A stretch of DNA of 64,000 nt from Roseiarcus sp963764955 (GCA_963764955.1 CAVXVE010000037.1:496001-560000), one strand, 5' to 3'. Counted from the stretch's first letter, positions 46,497-56,055 are shown. Program-made: numbers and translations. The notes: a model not told the origin generated them from the sequence alone.

Positions 46497-46865
46497 TTAC
46501 GGAACGACCTCGACTACCCTGCGGGTCGTCGGATCGACCAGCACCGGCGTGTTGTCGACAACCGTGTATTGGTATTGCGTCACGCCGTATTCACGCGGAA
46601 CCGGATAAAAGGTCACGCCTTCGGAAGGCAGAACGTCGCCGACGACGACGCGCGGATGCTCTGCCCAAGTGTAAGACGGGACGTGTTCCTCGACGATATA
46701 GTGGTGGAATCGCGGAGCCTCCGTGCCGGTCAGGCCGCCGACGATGCCGGCCGCAGCCTCGCCCGGCGCCCGGACGATGGCGCCGATGACGCCGCCTCCC
46801 TCATCGGCGTAGGCCGCCGCCGGCAGACCTGCGAAAACAAGAGCCAATATCAAGGCTTTAGACAT
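46497..46865 (-). CDS. DUF1236-type secreted protein
   Basis: A 122-residue protein; start 46865 has GGAGG just upstream. A signal peptide (MSKALILALVFAGLPAAAYA) precedes a Gly-rich segment (GGGVIGAIVRAPGEAAAGIVGGLTGTE) and a DUF1236 domain with VVVGDVLPSEGVTFYPVPREYGVTQYQYTVVDNTPVLVDPTTRRVVEVV. Common and multicopy in Bradyrhizobium and relatives; periplasmic, function unknown. It lies between cioB and the cioB remnant. Confidence 0.88.
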   Translation of the reverse strand: MSKALILALVFAGLPAAAYADEGGGVIGAIVRAPGEAAAGIVGGLTGTEAPRFHHYIVEEHVPSYTWAEHPRVVVGDVLPSEGVTFYPVPREYGVTQYQYTVVDNTPVLVDPTTRRVVEVVP

Positions 46866-46974
46866 CACAGCCTCCTAGAGTGACGAGCCGGCGCAAGGCC
46901 GGGCTGAGGACCCAACGACTGAGGATGGGATTGGTTCCCACAGTCAATGAATGTTCATCGCGCAAAGGTACAAC

Positions 46975-47134
46975 TTTGCGCCGCTGATCGGCTGCACATG
47001 TTGCTGGAGCGCCGCGTCCTCGCAGTCGACCAAGGCCCTCTTCCTACTGGCGCTGTGTTCCTGGTACGGGTCATCCTCACGGACACCGGCTGGTCGTATC
47101 GGGGGTTTCGCGGCAAGGTCCGCGGGAGTATCAC
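46975..47134 (+). pseudogene. Decayed 3' fragment of a second cioB
   Basis: The region reads, with a frame change, SAASSQSTKALFLL then GAVFLVRVILTDTGWSYRGF and RGKVRGS. This mirrors the C-terminus of the intact CioB (DAASSPSTQAFLLVGTVFLL ... TGWSYWVFRGKVRGD). DNA identity is also obvious, for example ACACCGGCTGGTC and GGGTTTCGCGGCAAGGTCCGC-type blocks (second copy). No start or upstream cioB sequence remains. It indicates a former duplication of cioAB or of its 3' end. Confidence 0.8.
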
Positions 47135-47180
47135 TAAGAGGGCGGGCTGGAGCAGGGGCGCGGCGACAGTGCCATGGGCG

Positions 47181-47693
47181 TCAGGGCATTTCGGCGACCA
47201 GCGCGTCGAGCTGATCGAGCGTCACCCGCATTCCGCGCTCCATGCCGGACGCCAGCGCGCCCTCCAGCGCTTCCTTGCTCGGGAAGAGCTGGCGCAGAGT
47301 GAGACGAGTCCTGCCCTCGCTCTCCTCAAAGTCAGCGGTCACGATGGCCTCGCCGACGCGGGCCATCCGCTCATAGACTTGCGTCAGGACCAGCCGCGCG
47401 GGCCGATCGACTTCGAGGTACCGCCCCGTAAACACCTCTGGATCCCTGAGGTCGCGCCCGAACGCGAAGCGATAGGCTCCGCCCACGCGCAGGTCCTGCT
47501 CGCACGCAAACAGCGACACGCCGAAGGACTTCGGCGCCCACCATCGTTTCAGAAGCTCCGGTTTGGTCCATGCGTCAAAAACGATATGCGCGGGCGCATC
47601 GAACGTCCGGGTGACAGTGAGCTCACGGTCGCCGGTCCGCTCCACGATCGTTTCGTTTCGTGTGACCCGTTCACTTGTGCTTGCCGGCTCCAT
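47181..47693 (-). CDS. SRPBCC (AHSA1-type) domain protein
   Basis: A 170-residue protein of the activator-of-Hsp90-like START superfamily: RELTVTRTFDAPAHIVFDAWTKPELLKRWWAPKSFG, then GGAYRFAFG, FTGRYLEVDRPARLVLTQVYE and a C-terminal MERGMRVTLDQLDALV. Members paired with ArsR regulators are widespread; the ligand is unknown. Its start overlaps the upstream ArsR gene by 23 bases, so the two form one operon. Confidence 0.9.
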   Translation of the reverse strand: MEPASTSERVTRNETIVERTGDRELTVTRTFDAPAHIVFDAWTKPELLKRWWAPKSFGVSLFACEQDLRVGGAYRFAFGRDLRDPEVFTGRYLEVDRPARLVLTQVYERMARVGEAIVTADFEESEGRTRLTLRQLFPSKEALEGALASGMERGMRVTLDQLDALVAEMP

Positions 47694-48015
47694 CCGTCTT
47701 TTCCTTCTGCTTGAGTTCCTCGACGATCTTGTCCAGCTCTCCGAAACGCTCTTCCCAGATGTGCCGGTAACGATCGAGCCAGTCGTGAAGCTGCTTCAGC
47801 GGCTCAGCGCGTAAACTGTAGAGCCGCTGCTGCGCGCGCGGCTCCATCTTCACCAGGCCTACATCCTTGAGCACCCTCAGGTGCTGCGAAGCCTGCGATT
47901 GCCTGAGCTTGAGCCGGACATGGATGTCGTTCACCGATCGAGGGCCCGCGCGAAGCAGCTCTATGATCCGAAGTCGATTGGGTTCGCCCAACGCGGCAAG
48001 GATTTCGGCATTCAT
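47671..48015 (-). CDS. ArsR-family transcriptional regulator
   Basis: A 114-residue winged-helix repressor. EILAALGEPNRLRIIELLRAGPRSVNDIHVRLKLRQSQASQHLRVLKDVGLV is the core DNA-binding region. No CxC-type metal site is visible, so metal sensing is unlikely. A charged C-terminal tail (EELKQKEKTDGAGKHK) overlaps the SRPBCC start. A direct repeat lies just upstream of the gene. Confidence 0.92.
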   Translation of the reverse strand: MNAEILAALGEPNRLRIIELLRAGPRSVNDIHVRLKLRQSQASQHLRVLKDVGLVKMEPRAQQRLYSLRAEPLKQLHDWLDRYRHIWEERFGELDKIVEELKQKEKTDGAGKHK

Positions 48016-48033
48016 TTCTTTATATCATCATAC

Positions 48034-48058
48034 ACGAATATTCCTGTCAACGAATATT
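48034..48058 (-). promoter_or_regulatory. Direct repeat upstream of arsR, candidate operator
   Basis: ACGAATATT occurs at 48034-48042 and 48050-48058, sixteen bases apart, in an AT-rich stretch 20-40 bases before the ArsR start codon. Autoregulation by the ArsR protein is a natural inference. Confidence 0.5.
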
Positions 48059-48195
48059 ATGAGACGACGCCACGCCACGGGGCGCGCGGGAGAAGTTCGG
48101 CACGGCGCGCGTCGGCGTCCATCGGATCGGACCCCGCGCCGGTCGGAAGGAAATGGCGCCGCAATGCCTTGAAAAGATGAGATCCTGGCTCGAAA

Positions 48196-49494
48196 ATGGC
48201 GCTGCGGTCCAAGAGCCGGTATGGATTTGTCGTCCGTCCGACAATGGGCCGGAAGGAGGCGTCTGCATTGGCCGAAGCCGCTCCCGTCTTAGACGTCGTC
48301 ATCGCCGGCGGAGGACCGTCCGGACTGGCGCTTGCCGCCTCGATCAAGCAGGCGATGGGAGAAGGCGTCTCCATAGCAGTCGTCGATCCGGCGGCGCCGG
48401 CGGGGATGAGCGCAAGTCCCTTGCGCACGGTTGCGATCGCCGAAGGGCCGCGTCGTCTCCTCGACCACATCGGCGCATGGGAAACGATCGAGCGACATGC
48501 GCAACCGATCCTGTCGATGGAGATCATGGACGGGGACGTGCGCGACGCCGTGCGCTTGCCCCATCTCAATTTCGCCGCCAAGGACCGCGCGCCGCTCGCT
48601 TACATGGCGTTCAACGACGACGTCGTCGGCGCGCTCTCCGCGCTCTGCGACCGGCTCGGGGTTCGGCGCGTCACGGGCTCGGTCGCCCATTGGGCTTCGG
48701 GCAAGCGCATCGCCGAGGTCGGGCTGTCCGACGGCCGCGCATTGCGCACGCGCCTCGCAGTCGCCGCCGACGGCGCGCGCTCGAAACTCACTCGCCTCGC
48801 CGATATCGTGACGGTGGGCTGGGACTACGACCAGGCGGGCATGGTCGCGACGGTCGCCCACGAGCGCGATCACGAGGGCCGCGCAGAGCAGCATTTCCTG
48901 CCTGCCGGTCCGTTCGCGATCCTGCCGCTTCCCGGCCGCCAGTCGAGCATCGTCTGGAACGAACGCCGCGCCGACGCCAGCGTGCTGCTTGCCCTCGACC
49001 CCGAGGAGCTGACCCGCCAGCTTGAATACCGCTTCACGCCGAAATTGGGCGAAATCCGCCTCGCCTCCCGGGTCGAGGCTTTTCCGTTCCGCTTCCAGAT
49101 CGCGCGGCGCTTCGTGGCCGAGCGGCTGGCGCTCGTCGGCGACGCGGCCCATGTCGTGCATCCCGTCGCCGGCCAGGGCCTGAACCTCGGCTTGCGCGAC
49201 GTCGGCGCGCTTGCCGAGACGATCGTCGGCGAGATGCGTCTCGGCCTCGATCCGGGCGGGACCGCGCCGCTCGCGGCCTATCAGCGCCGGCGCCGCTTCG
49301 ACGTCGCGGCGAGCGGCCTCGGCCTCGACGCGCTGAACCGCCTCTTCTCCAACGATCTTGCGCCTCTGCGCTTCACCCGCGATCTCGCGCTTCGCGTCGT
49401 TGATCGGGCGCCGGCGCTCAAGGACTTATTGATCGCGGAGGCGGGCGGAGCGGGCGGCGGCGCGCCGAAGCTGCTCAGGGGTCTTTCGCTATGA
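48196..49494 (+). CDS. ubiH: UbiH/UbiF/COQ6-family FAD-dependent monooxygenase
   Basis: Hydroxylates the ubiquinone ring precursor (family role). About 432 residues, or 416 if translation begins at ATG 48244, which is closer to the conserved region. Motifs: VIAGGGPSGLALAASI (FAD, GxGxxG), VAADGARSKLTRLA (DG) and LALVGDAAHVVHPVAGQGLNLGLRDVGAL (GD/ubiquinone-hydroxylase signature). Alphaproteobacterial UbiL cannot be separated from UbiH by eye. The stop overlaps the next gene (ATGA). Confidence 0.9.
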   Translation: MALRSKSRYGFVVRPTMGRKEASALAEAAPVLDVVIAGGGPSGLALAASIKQAMGEGVSIAVVDPAAPAGMSASPLRTVAIAEGPRRLLDHIGAWETIERHAQPILSMEIMDGDVRDAVRLPHLNFAAKDRAPLAYMAFNDDVVGALSALCDRLGVRRVTGSVAHWASGKRIAEVGLSDGRALRTRLAVAADGARSKLTRLADIVTVGWDYDQAGMVATVAHERDHEGRAEQHFLPAGPFAILPLPGRQSSIVWNERRADASVLLALDPEELTRQLEYRFTPKLGEIRLASRVEAFPFRFQIARRFVAERLALVGDAAHVVHPVAGQGLNLGLRDVGALAETIVGEMRLGLDPGGTAPLAAYQRRRRFDVAASGLGLDALNRLFSNDLAPLRFTRDLALRVVDRAPALKDLLIAEAGGAGGGAPKLLRGLSL

Positions 49495-50642
49495 GCCAGT
49501 CCGAGCCGTTAAGTCCGCGCACCCTCGCCGCTCAGGCGCTGGGCGTGATCGACGAGCGCACGCGCGCCATCGTGCCTCCGATCCATCTCGCCACGACTTT
49601 CGAGCGCGACCCTGACAATCTCTATCGCAGCGGCAATTCCTATGGCCGCCCTGACAACGACACGGTGCGCGAGGCGGAGGCGTTGATCGGAGCGCTCGAA
49701 GGCGCCGCGACGACGCTCGTCTTCGGCTCGGGCATGTCGGCGGCGATCGCCGTTTTCCTCAGCCTTGGACCGGGCGCGCACGCGATTGCGCCCAAGGGCA
49801 TGTATTGGGCGCTCCGCGCGTGGCTCTTGAATGAAGCGCCCGCCTTCGGGATTAACGTCGATTTCGTCGACGCGGAGGATTCGCAGGCGCTTGCCGCGGC
49901 GCTGAAGCTAGGGGCGACCAAGCTCGTCTGGCTCGAGACGCCCAGCAATCCGCTATGGGGCGTGAGCGACATCGAAGGCGTGGGCCGCGCCGCTCATGCG
50001 GCGGGCGCGATCCTTGCCGTCGACTCGACCTGCGCGACGCCGGTCTTCACCCAGCCGATCGCTCTCGGCGCCGACGTGGTGATGCACTCGGCGACGAAAT
50101 ATCTCAACGGCCATTCTGATGTCATCGCGGGAGCGCTGTGCTTCGCGCAGGATGGGGCGCTTAGTCAGCGGGCGCGAACGATCCGCCAGTCGCACGGCAT
50201 GATCCTGCATCCGTTCGAGGCGTTCCTGCTGATCCGGGGCTTGAGAACCCTTGACTTGCGCGCGCGGGCGGCGGCGGCGAACGCAATGGAGCTCGCGAAC
50301 CGCCTCTCCAACCACGCTGCGGTCTCCGCCGTGCTCTATCCCGGACTTGCGCATCACCCCGGCCACGAGGTTGCGCGCCGTCAGATGAAAGGCGGGTTCG
50401 GGGGCATGCTGTCGGTCCGCGTCCGCGGCGGCGCGGAGGCTGCGATCCCCGCCGCGGCCCGCGTGCGCATTTGGAAGCGGGCGACTTCGCTCGGCGGGGT
50501 CGAATCGCTCATCGAACATCGCGCCTCGATCGAGGGACCAAACTCGCCCTGCCCGCCTGACCTGTTGCGGCTATCGGCCGGAATCGAGGAGGTCGAGGAT
50601 CTCTGGCGCGATATCGACCAGGCGCTGAGCGGATCGCCCTGA
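49491..50642 (+). CDS. metC: Cys/Met-metabolism PLP enzyme, cystathionine beta-lyase type
   Basis: A 383-residue PLP enzyme. The Schiff-base lysine is in HSATKYLNGHSDVIAGAL. Other signatures are VFGSGMSAAIAVFLSLGPG (phosphate-binding), VWLETPSNPLW and FGGMLSVRVRGG, SLGGVESLIEHRASIEG. Motif content fits beta-lyase or gamma-synthase; the exact reaction (cystathionine beta-lyase, gamma-lyase or O-succinylhomoserine sulfhydrylase) cannot be fixed. Coupled to ubiH upstream by ATGA. Confidence 0.9.
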   Translation: MSQSEPLSPRTLAAQALGVIDERTRAIVPPIHLATTFERDPDNLYRSGNSYGRPDNDTVREAEALIGALEGAATTLVFGSGMSAAIAVFLSLGPGAHAIAPKGMYWALRAWLLNEAPAFGINVDFVDAEDSQALAAALKLGATKLVWLETPSNPLWGVSDIEGVGRAAHAAGAILAVDSTCATPVFTQPIALGADVVMHSATKYLNGHSDVIAGALCFAQDGALSQRARTIRQSHGMILHPFEAFLLIRGLRTLDLRARAAAANAMELANRLSNHAAVSAVLYPGLAHHPGHEVARRQMKGGFGGMLSVRVRGGAEAAIPAAARVRIWKRATSLGGVESLIEHRASIEGPNSPCPPDLLRLSAGIEEVEDLWRDIDQALSGSP

Positions 50643-50890
50643 TCGGTCCGGCCGCCATAGAATTGGCTAAAACAAGCGATCTTGAGCGGTAAAGAATCCA
50701 TTAACCACCTCGTGTCTCTTTGCGTCAGCAGAAAGAAAACCGGGCTGGGCCGGCCCGGCCGCGAAGGAACATCAGCTGGACTCCGCGAGTTCTGGTGGGG
50801 AGTTCTTGAGATGAGCCCGGCCTTTGCCCCAGGAAATCCACAAGAGACTGCTGGTCACCTCGTTCGTAACCCGTTGAAAAGGATATTGAG

Positions 50891-52144
50891 ATGGCTCTAC
50901 TTCGGCATGCAGTCGCAGCGCTGCTTATCGGAGCTTGCGCACCCGTTGCGTTCGCCGCGCCGGCCTACGCCCAGACCTGCGCATGCGCTCCCGAAGGCGG
51001 GTACGTCATTCAGGCCGACGAGGCGCCGCCGCCCCTGCCGGAATACGACCAGCCGCCCATTCCCGCGCCTGGCTACTACTGGACGCCGGGCTATTGGGCC
51101 TGGAACAATTACGATTACTATTGGGTGCCCGGATCGTGGGTCGAGCCGCCGCAGCCCGGATTGTTGTGGACTCCGGGTTATTGGGCTTTTGTCGGCGGCG
51201 CCTATGCCTTCAGGCCCGGCTATTGGGGCCCGCGTGTCGGATTCTACGGCGGGATCGACTACGGATTCGGCTACGGCGGCGACGGCTATCAGGGCGGCCG
51301 CTGGGACAACGGCCGCTTCTTCTACAACACCAGCGTGAACAATGTTGGCGGCGCTCACATTGCCAACGTCTATCATCAGCCGATCGTCGCCAACCCGACC
51401 CCCAATCGGGCAAGCTTCAACGGCGGACCCGGCGGGATGGTCGCGAAGCCAACCAGCGAACAACTGCTGGCGGAGAAGGAGTCGCATGTCAGGGCGACAA
51501 AGCTGCAAGTCACTCAGGCCCGCGATGCGGGAATGAGAAGCGAGCAGTTCGTGTCCACGAACCGGGGCAAGCCGGCGGTCGCCGCGACCGAGCGCCCGGG
51601 GCAATTCAAGGGGAAGGGCGTGGTTCCCGCCAGGGCCGCCGGCAAAGCGGCGGAAGCGACGCCAGCCGAAACCAAGGAAAAACCGGCTTCTCTCGAGAAG
51701 CCCCTTGCGCCAGGAGCCGCGCCCGGCGCGCCGAAGGCCGAGGAGAAGCATGGCCCGGCCGAGACGCTCGCCAAGCCGGAAGCCGCGCCCGGCGCGCCGA
51801 AGGCCGAGGAGAAGCACACTCCGGCCGAGAAGCTGGCCAAGCCCGAGCCTGCTGCGACTCCTCCAAAGCCCGAGGAGAGGCGGCCTGCGGCCGAGAAACT
51901 TGCCAAGCCCGAGGCCGCGCCGAACCCGTCGAAGATCGAGGAGCGGCGCCCAGCGATTGAGAAGCCCGCCAGACCCGAAGCGCCGAACGGCGCACAGAGG
52001 GCGCTCGAGCATCCACCGGCTCAGCTTGGGCGCCCACCCGCTCAGCTCGCACGTCCGCCCGCTCAGGCCGAGCGCCGGCCGCCGCAGCCAGAGCGCAGGC
52101 CGGAGGCCTGCGGACGGCCGGGACTGCCGCCCTGCCCCAAGTGA
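50891..52144 (+). CDS. YXWGXW-repeat secreted protein with long charged tail
   Basis: A 417-residue exported protein. Signal peptide ALLRHAVAALLIGACAPVAFAAPAYA, then a YXWGXW-type region: PGYYWTPGYWAWNNYDYYWVPGSW, GLLWTPGYWAF and FRPGYWGPRVGFYGGIDYGFGYGG. From about residue 230 it becomes a Pro/Ala/Lys/Glu tail with imperfect 22-residue repeats (KAEEKHTPAEKLAKPE, KPEERRPAAEKLAKPE) and ends RPEACGRPGLPPCPK with two cysteines. Envelope protein of unknown function. Confidence 0.8.
   Translation: MALLRHAVAALLIGACAPVAFAAPAYAQTCACAPEGGYVIQADEAPPPLPEYDQPPIPAPGYYWTPGYWAWNNYDYYWVPGSWVEPPQPGLLWTPGYWAFVGGAYAFRPGYWGPRVGFYGGIDYGFGYGGDGYQGGRWDNGRFFYNTSVNNVGGAHIANVYHQPIVANPTPNRASFNGGPGGMVAKPTSEQLLAEKESHVRATKLQVTQARDAGMRSEQFVSTNRGKPAVAATERPGQFKGKGVVPARAAGKAAEATPAETKEKPASLEKPLAPGAAPGAPKAEEKHGPAETLAKPEAAPGAPKAEEKHTPAEKLAKPEPAATPPKPEERRPAAEKLAKPEAAPNPSKIEERRPAIEKPARPEAPNGAQRALEHPPAQLGRPPAQLARPPAQAERRPPQPERRPEACGRPGLPPCPK
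51715..51960 (+). repeat. Imperfect 66-bp tandem repeat in the YXWGXW gene tail
   Basis: The block CCGCGCCCGGCGCGCCGAAG at 51717 recurs at 51783, 66 bases later, and two further degenerate units follow. Each codes for a 22-residue Pro/Ala/Lys/Glu step, giving an extended, highly charged stalk. Confidence 0.75.
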
Positions 52145-52221
52145 AGGCCGGGGGGAGGAGAAGTCTTCCCCCGTGACAGCCGCATTTCTGCCGCGGAGCG
52201 AATCCGGCTAAACCGGGCGCA

Positions 52222-53795
52222 ATGTACCGTAATATTTTCCTGGTCGGCGGCTGGACGATCGCCTCCCGGCTGACTGGTTTCCTGCGCGACGTGGCCCTCG
52301 CCGCGCTCCTCGGCGGCGGGGCGCTCAACGACGCCTACGTCGCCGCGATCAAATTACCCAACCAGTTCCGCCAGATCTTTGGCGAGGGGTCGTTCAACGC
52401 CGCCTATCTGCCGACCTATACCCGGGTGCTCGAGGCGGCAGGCCCGGAGGACGCGGCCCGGTTCGCGAGTCAGGTGTTCACGCTGCTCATCCTGTCGCAG
52501 GTCGCCCTGCTCGGCCTTGTCTACCTCGACATGCCGCTCTTGGTGCGGCTGACTTCACCCGGCTTCGTCAGCCAGCCCGACAAGTTCGCCCACGCCGTCG
52601 CGATGTCGCGCATCATGTTCCCCTATATCGCCTTCATCGCCGTGTTCGCGCTGCATCAAGGGACGCTCAACGCCAACAACGTCTGGGGCGCCCCTGCTTC
52701 CGCGCCGGCCGCGGCCAACGTGTGCATGATCGCGTTTCTCGCCTTCGCCGCCTTCTTTCCAAGGCTTCGCCGGGCGTGGCCAGCATGGCGAGCTGGGGAT
52801 TTCTCGCCTCCGGCTTCACCCAGCTTGCCATCGCCGTCGCCGCCGCGCGCCGGCGCGGGCTTCTCGAACGGCTGACCTGGCCGCGCTGGACGCGCGACAT
52901 CCGCAAGTTCCTCTGGATGCTTGGACCAGCGATCGGCATTTCGGCGAGCTACCAGATCGGCGCGCTCGCCGACCAGATTGTCGGCTCGTTGTTGCCGACC
53001 GGGGGCTTGTCGGCCATCAGCTACGCCGACCGGCTTTATCAGTTGCCAGGCGGCGTCATCGTGATCGCCACCGGCTCCGTACTGCTGAGGGAGATGTCCG
53101 CCCGGGTCGCGCTCGGCGACGATAAGGGCGCGCTCGCGGCCCAGAATCGCGCCGCCTCGCTCACGCTCGCGCTCGGCGCGCCCTTCGTGGTCGCCTTTCT
53201 GCTCATTCCAGACCTCATTGTCGCGGTCGCCTTTGAGCACGGCGCCTTCAAGGCCCACGCGACCCATGAGGCCGCGGGCGTGCTCGCCGCCTACGCCGTC
53301 GGCATGCCGGCTTTGTTTGTCGACCGGATCGTGGCGGCGAGCTTTCTGTCGCGCGGCGACACGGCGACGCCGCTCAAGGTCACGCTCGTCGGCGTTGCGG
53401 TCAATGTGGCGCTCAAGATCGCGCTGTTCCGGCCGCTGGGCGCGCCGGGCCTGGCGCTGGCGACCGCGGCTGGTCTCTGGATCAAGGTCGCCGGCGTTTT
53501 CGCGCTCGCCCACCGCCGCGGCTGGACCGCGCCAGACGAGCGTTTGGTGGCGACCGTCGCGGCGACTCTCTTTGCCGCCGGCGCGCTTGCGCTTGCGTTG
53601 ACGCTGGCCGACGGACCGCTGATCGCGCTCATGTCGCATCTGCCGCGCTTGGCTCGCGAAGCGCGATTTGCGGCGCTCGCCGTGATCGGGGCTGCGGTTT
53701 ATTTCGCTGCGCTGGGCGCCGGGCTTCAGCTGACCCAGGCCATGCCGGCGGCTCTTCTCAAGCGTGCGCTTGGCGCGCTTCGGCTCGCCCGATGA
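52222..53795 (+). pseudogene. murJ: Lipid II flippase MurJ, frameshifted
   Basis: Flips lipid II across the membrane for peptidoglycan synthesis; essential in most bacteria. The N-terminal half (GGWTIASRLTGFLRDVALAALLGGGALNDAYVAAIKLPNQFRQIFGEGSFNAAYLPTY, in segments) runs from 52222 to about 52755. From about 52765 the match continues in another frame (SPGVASMASWGFLASGFTQLAIAVAAARRRG ... SAISYADRLYQLPGGVIVIATGS) to 53795. Together the length is about 524 residues, the normal size. Because the gene is expected to be essential, an indel error is more likely than true loss. Confidence 0.88.
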
Positions 53796-53861
53796 GCCTT
53801 GCGATCTCGCTTGACGCGCGGGGCGGCCGTGTTTTCCAGTTCGCCGATGGAAGGAATTCCG

Positions 53862-55019
53862 ATGAGCGTTGAGGCGCGCGACCTCGTGGTCGAGTTCGCC
53901 TACCGATACGGCCGCGCGCCGACGGTCAGCCGTGCGCCGGGCCGCGTCAATCTGATCGGCGAGCATACTGACTATAACGACGGATTCGTCATGCCGGCGG
54001 CGCTCGAATTCGCCACCCTGACCGCAGCCTCGCAACGCCCCGACCGGCGCCTCAGAGTTTATTCCATGATCATGGACGAGACGCGCGAGTTCGATCTCGA
54101 TGCGCCCGGCGCCGCGAGCGGCGACTGGTCCGACTATGTCCTTGGCGTGGCGGTCATGCTCGAGATGAGCGGATGGCCCCTTTCCGGCGCCGATCTCATC
54201 GTCTGGAGCGACGTCCCGATCGGCGCGGGCTTGAGCTCCTCGGCCGCGCTCGAGGTCTCGGTCGCCCACGCGCTCCTGAGCCAAAGCGACCAGCCGTTCG
54301 ATCCGGTCACGGTCGCCAAGATTTGCCAGCGGGCCGAAAATGATTTCGTCGGCATGCGCTGCGGGGTGATGGATCAATATATCGCCTGCTGCGGCGTCGC
54401 CGGCCATGCGCTCTTGATCGATTGCCGCAACCTCGCCTCGCGCAATGTCGCGATCGCGCCAAACCTGAGGCTGCTCATCGCCAACAGCGGGGTGCGCCAT
54501 CAGCATGCGGGCGGCGAGTACAATTTGCGTCGCGAGGCGTGCGAGGAGGGCGTGCGGCTGCTCAGCAGCATGCTCGGGCCGATCAAGGCGCTGCGCGACG
54601 TAACGCCCGAGCAACTCGAAGCCAAACGCCGCAAGCTGCCCGATCTCATCTACCGCCGCTGCCGCCACATCGTCACCGAAAACGCCCGCGTGCTCGAGGC
54701 GGAGCGAGCGCTCGAGGCCGGCGATTTCGCCGCCTGCGGGCGCGCCATGAACGCTTCCCACGTCTCGATGCGCAACGACTTCGAGATCACCTGTCCCGAG
54801 GTCGACATGCTGGTCGGCCTCGCTCAGACGGTCGAGGGCGTCTACGGTTCGCGCATGACAGGGGGCGGTTTTGGCGGGTGCACGGTCAGTCTGGTCGAAG
54901 CGTCGGCGGTCGACAAGGCCTCGCAGATTCTGACCGACGGCTATCGCATCGCAACTGGCCTGGATACGGAAATCTTTGTCTGCGCCCCGTCCGACGGCGC
55001 GGGCCTGATCGCGGTTTGA
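53862..55019 (+). CDS. galK: Galactokinase
   Basis: Phosphorylates galactose to galactose-1-phosphate. The protein has 385 residues; start 53862 has AAGGAATT upstream. Signatures: GRVNLIGEHTDYNDGFVMP (substrate binding), PIGAGLSSSAALEV (GHMP ATP-binding) and RMTGGGFGGCTVSLV. Catalytic Asp is in GVMDQYIACCG. galT follows after 10 bases. No galE is seen, so epimerisation is elsewhere. Confidence 0.95.
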   Translation: MSVEARDLVVEFAYRYGRAPTVSRAPGRVNLIGEHTDYNDGFVMPAALEFATLTAASQRPDRRLRVYSMIMDETREFDLDAPGAASGDWSDYVLGVAVMLEMSGWPLSGADLIVWSDVPIGAGLSSSAALEVSVAHALLSQSDQPFDPVTVAKICQRAENDFVGMRCGVMDQYIACCGVAGHALLIDCRNLASRNVAIAPNLRLLIANSGVRHQHAGGEYNLRREACEEGVRLLSSMLGPIKALRDVTPEQLEAKRRKLPDLIYRRCRHIVTENARVLEAERALEAGDFAACGRAMNASHVSMRNDFEITCPEVDMLVGLAQTVEGVYGSRMTGGGFGGCTVSLVEASAVDKASQILTDGYRIATGLDTEIFVCAPSDGAGLIAV

Positions 55020-55029
55020 GGGGGCAAGC

Positions 55030-56055
55030 GTGGCGAGCCCGAAGCTACACGGCGTTTCGCACCGCCGCTTCAATCCGCTGACCGGCGAATGGGTCCTGGT
55101 GTCCCCGCACCGGATGCAGCGTCCGTGGCAGGGCCAGCGCGAGCGGAAAACCGCGGCCGCTTCGCTGGCCCATGACCCGAACTGCTATCTTTGCCCGGGC
55201 GCCCTGCGCGCGGGCGGCGCCCGCAATCCCGATTACCGGCATACGTTCGTGTTCGACAACGATTTTCCGGCGCTCCAGGCGGACGCGCCGGCGAACCGGG
55301 AAAGCGACGGGCTGCTCATCGCCGAAGGCGAACCCGGAATGTGCCGCGTGCTCTGCTTTTCCCCGCGCCACGACCTCACGCTCTCCGGCATGGAGATCGC
55401 CGACATCGAGCGCGTCGTCGACGCCTGGATCGAGGAGACGAAGGTCCTCGGCAGTCTGCCCGATATCGCCTCGGTGCAGATCTTCGAGAATCGGGGCGAG
55501 ATGATGGGCGCGTCGAATCCCCATCCGCATGGCCAGATCTGGGCCACTCGCCATCTGCCGAACGAACTGGAGAAGGAGGGCCGCCGCCAGGGCGATTATT
55601 TCCTGCAGCATGGCCGGCCGCTGCTCGTCGACTATCTCGAACAGGAGCTCCAGCACGGCGAACGCATCGTCTTCGTCAACGATGATTTTTGCGTTGTCGC
55701 GCCGTTCTGGGCGATCTGGCCGTTCGAGACGATGGTCCTGCCGCGCCGCCGCATCGGCGGATTCGACGAGATGAGCGCAGGCGAGAAGACGTCGCTGGCG
55801 CAGGCGCTGTCCCAACTGACCAAGCGCTACGACAGGCTGTTCGATACGCCGTTCCCCTATTCAATGGGCTTTCATCAGAAGCCGACCGACGGCGCGCTGC
55901 ACGCCGAATGGCAGATGCATGCGCATTTCTATCCGCCGCTCCTGCGCTCGGCGACGATCCGGAAGTTCATGGTCGGTTTCGAAATGCTGGGCTCTCCCCA
56001 GCGGGACCTCACGCCAGAAGCCGCGGCGGCGCGGCTGCGGGAGGCGGCCGGATAA
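55030..56055 (+). CDS. galT: Galactose-1-phosphate uridylyltransferase
   Basis: Exchanges galactose-1-P with UDP-glucose. The protein has 341 residues, GTG start. The active-site NPHPHGQIW holds the nucleophilic His. Zinc-ligand Cys pair in CYLCPGALRAGG, plus the C-terminal GFHQKPTDG ... WQMHAHFYPPLLR motifs. In operon with galK. Confidence 0.95.
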   Translation: MASPKLHGVSHRRFNPLTGEWVLVSPHRMQRPWQGQRERKTAAASLAHDPNCYLCPGALRAGGARNPDYRHTFVFDNDFPALQADAPANRESDGLLIAEGEPGMCRVLCFSPRHDLTLSGMEIADIERVVDAWIEETKVLGSLPDIASVQIFENRGEMMGASNPHPHGQIWATRHLPNELEKEGRRQGDYFLQHGRPLLVDYLEQELQHGERIVFVNDDFCVVAPFWAIWPFETMVLPRRRIGGFDEMSAGEKTSLAQALSQLTKRYDRLFDTPFPYSMGFHQKPTDGALHAEWQMHAHFYPPLLRSATIRKFMVGFEMLGSPQRDLTPEAAAARLREAAG

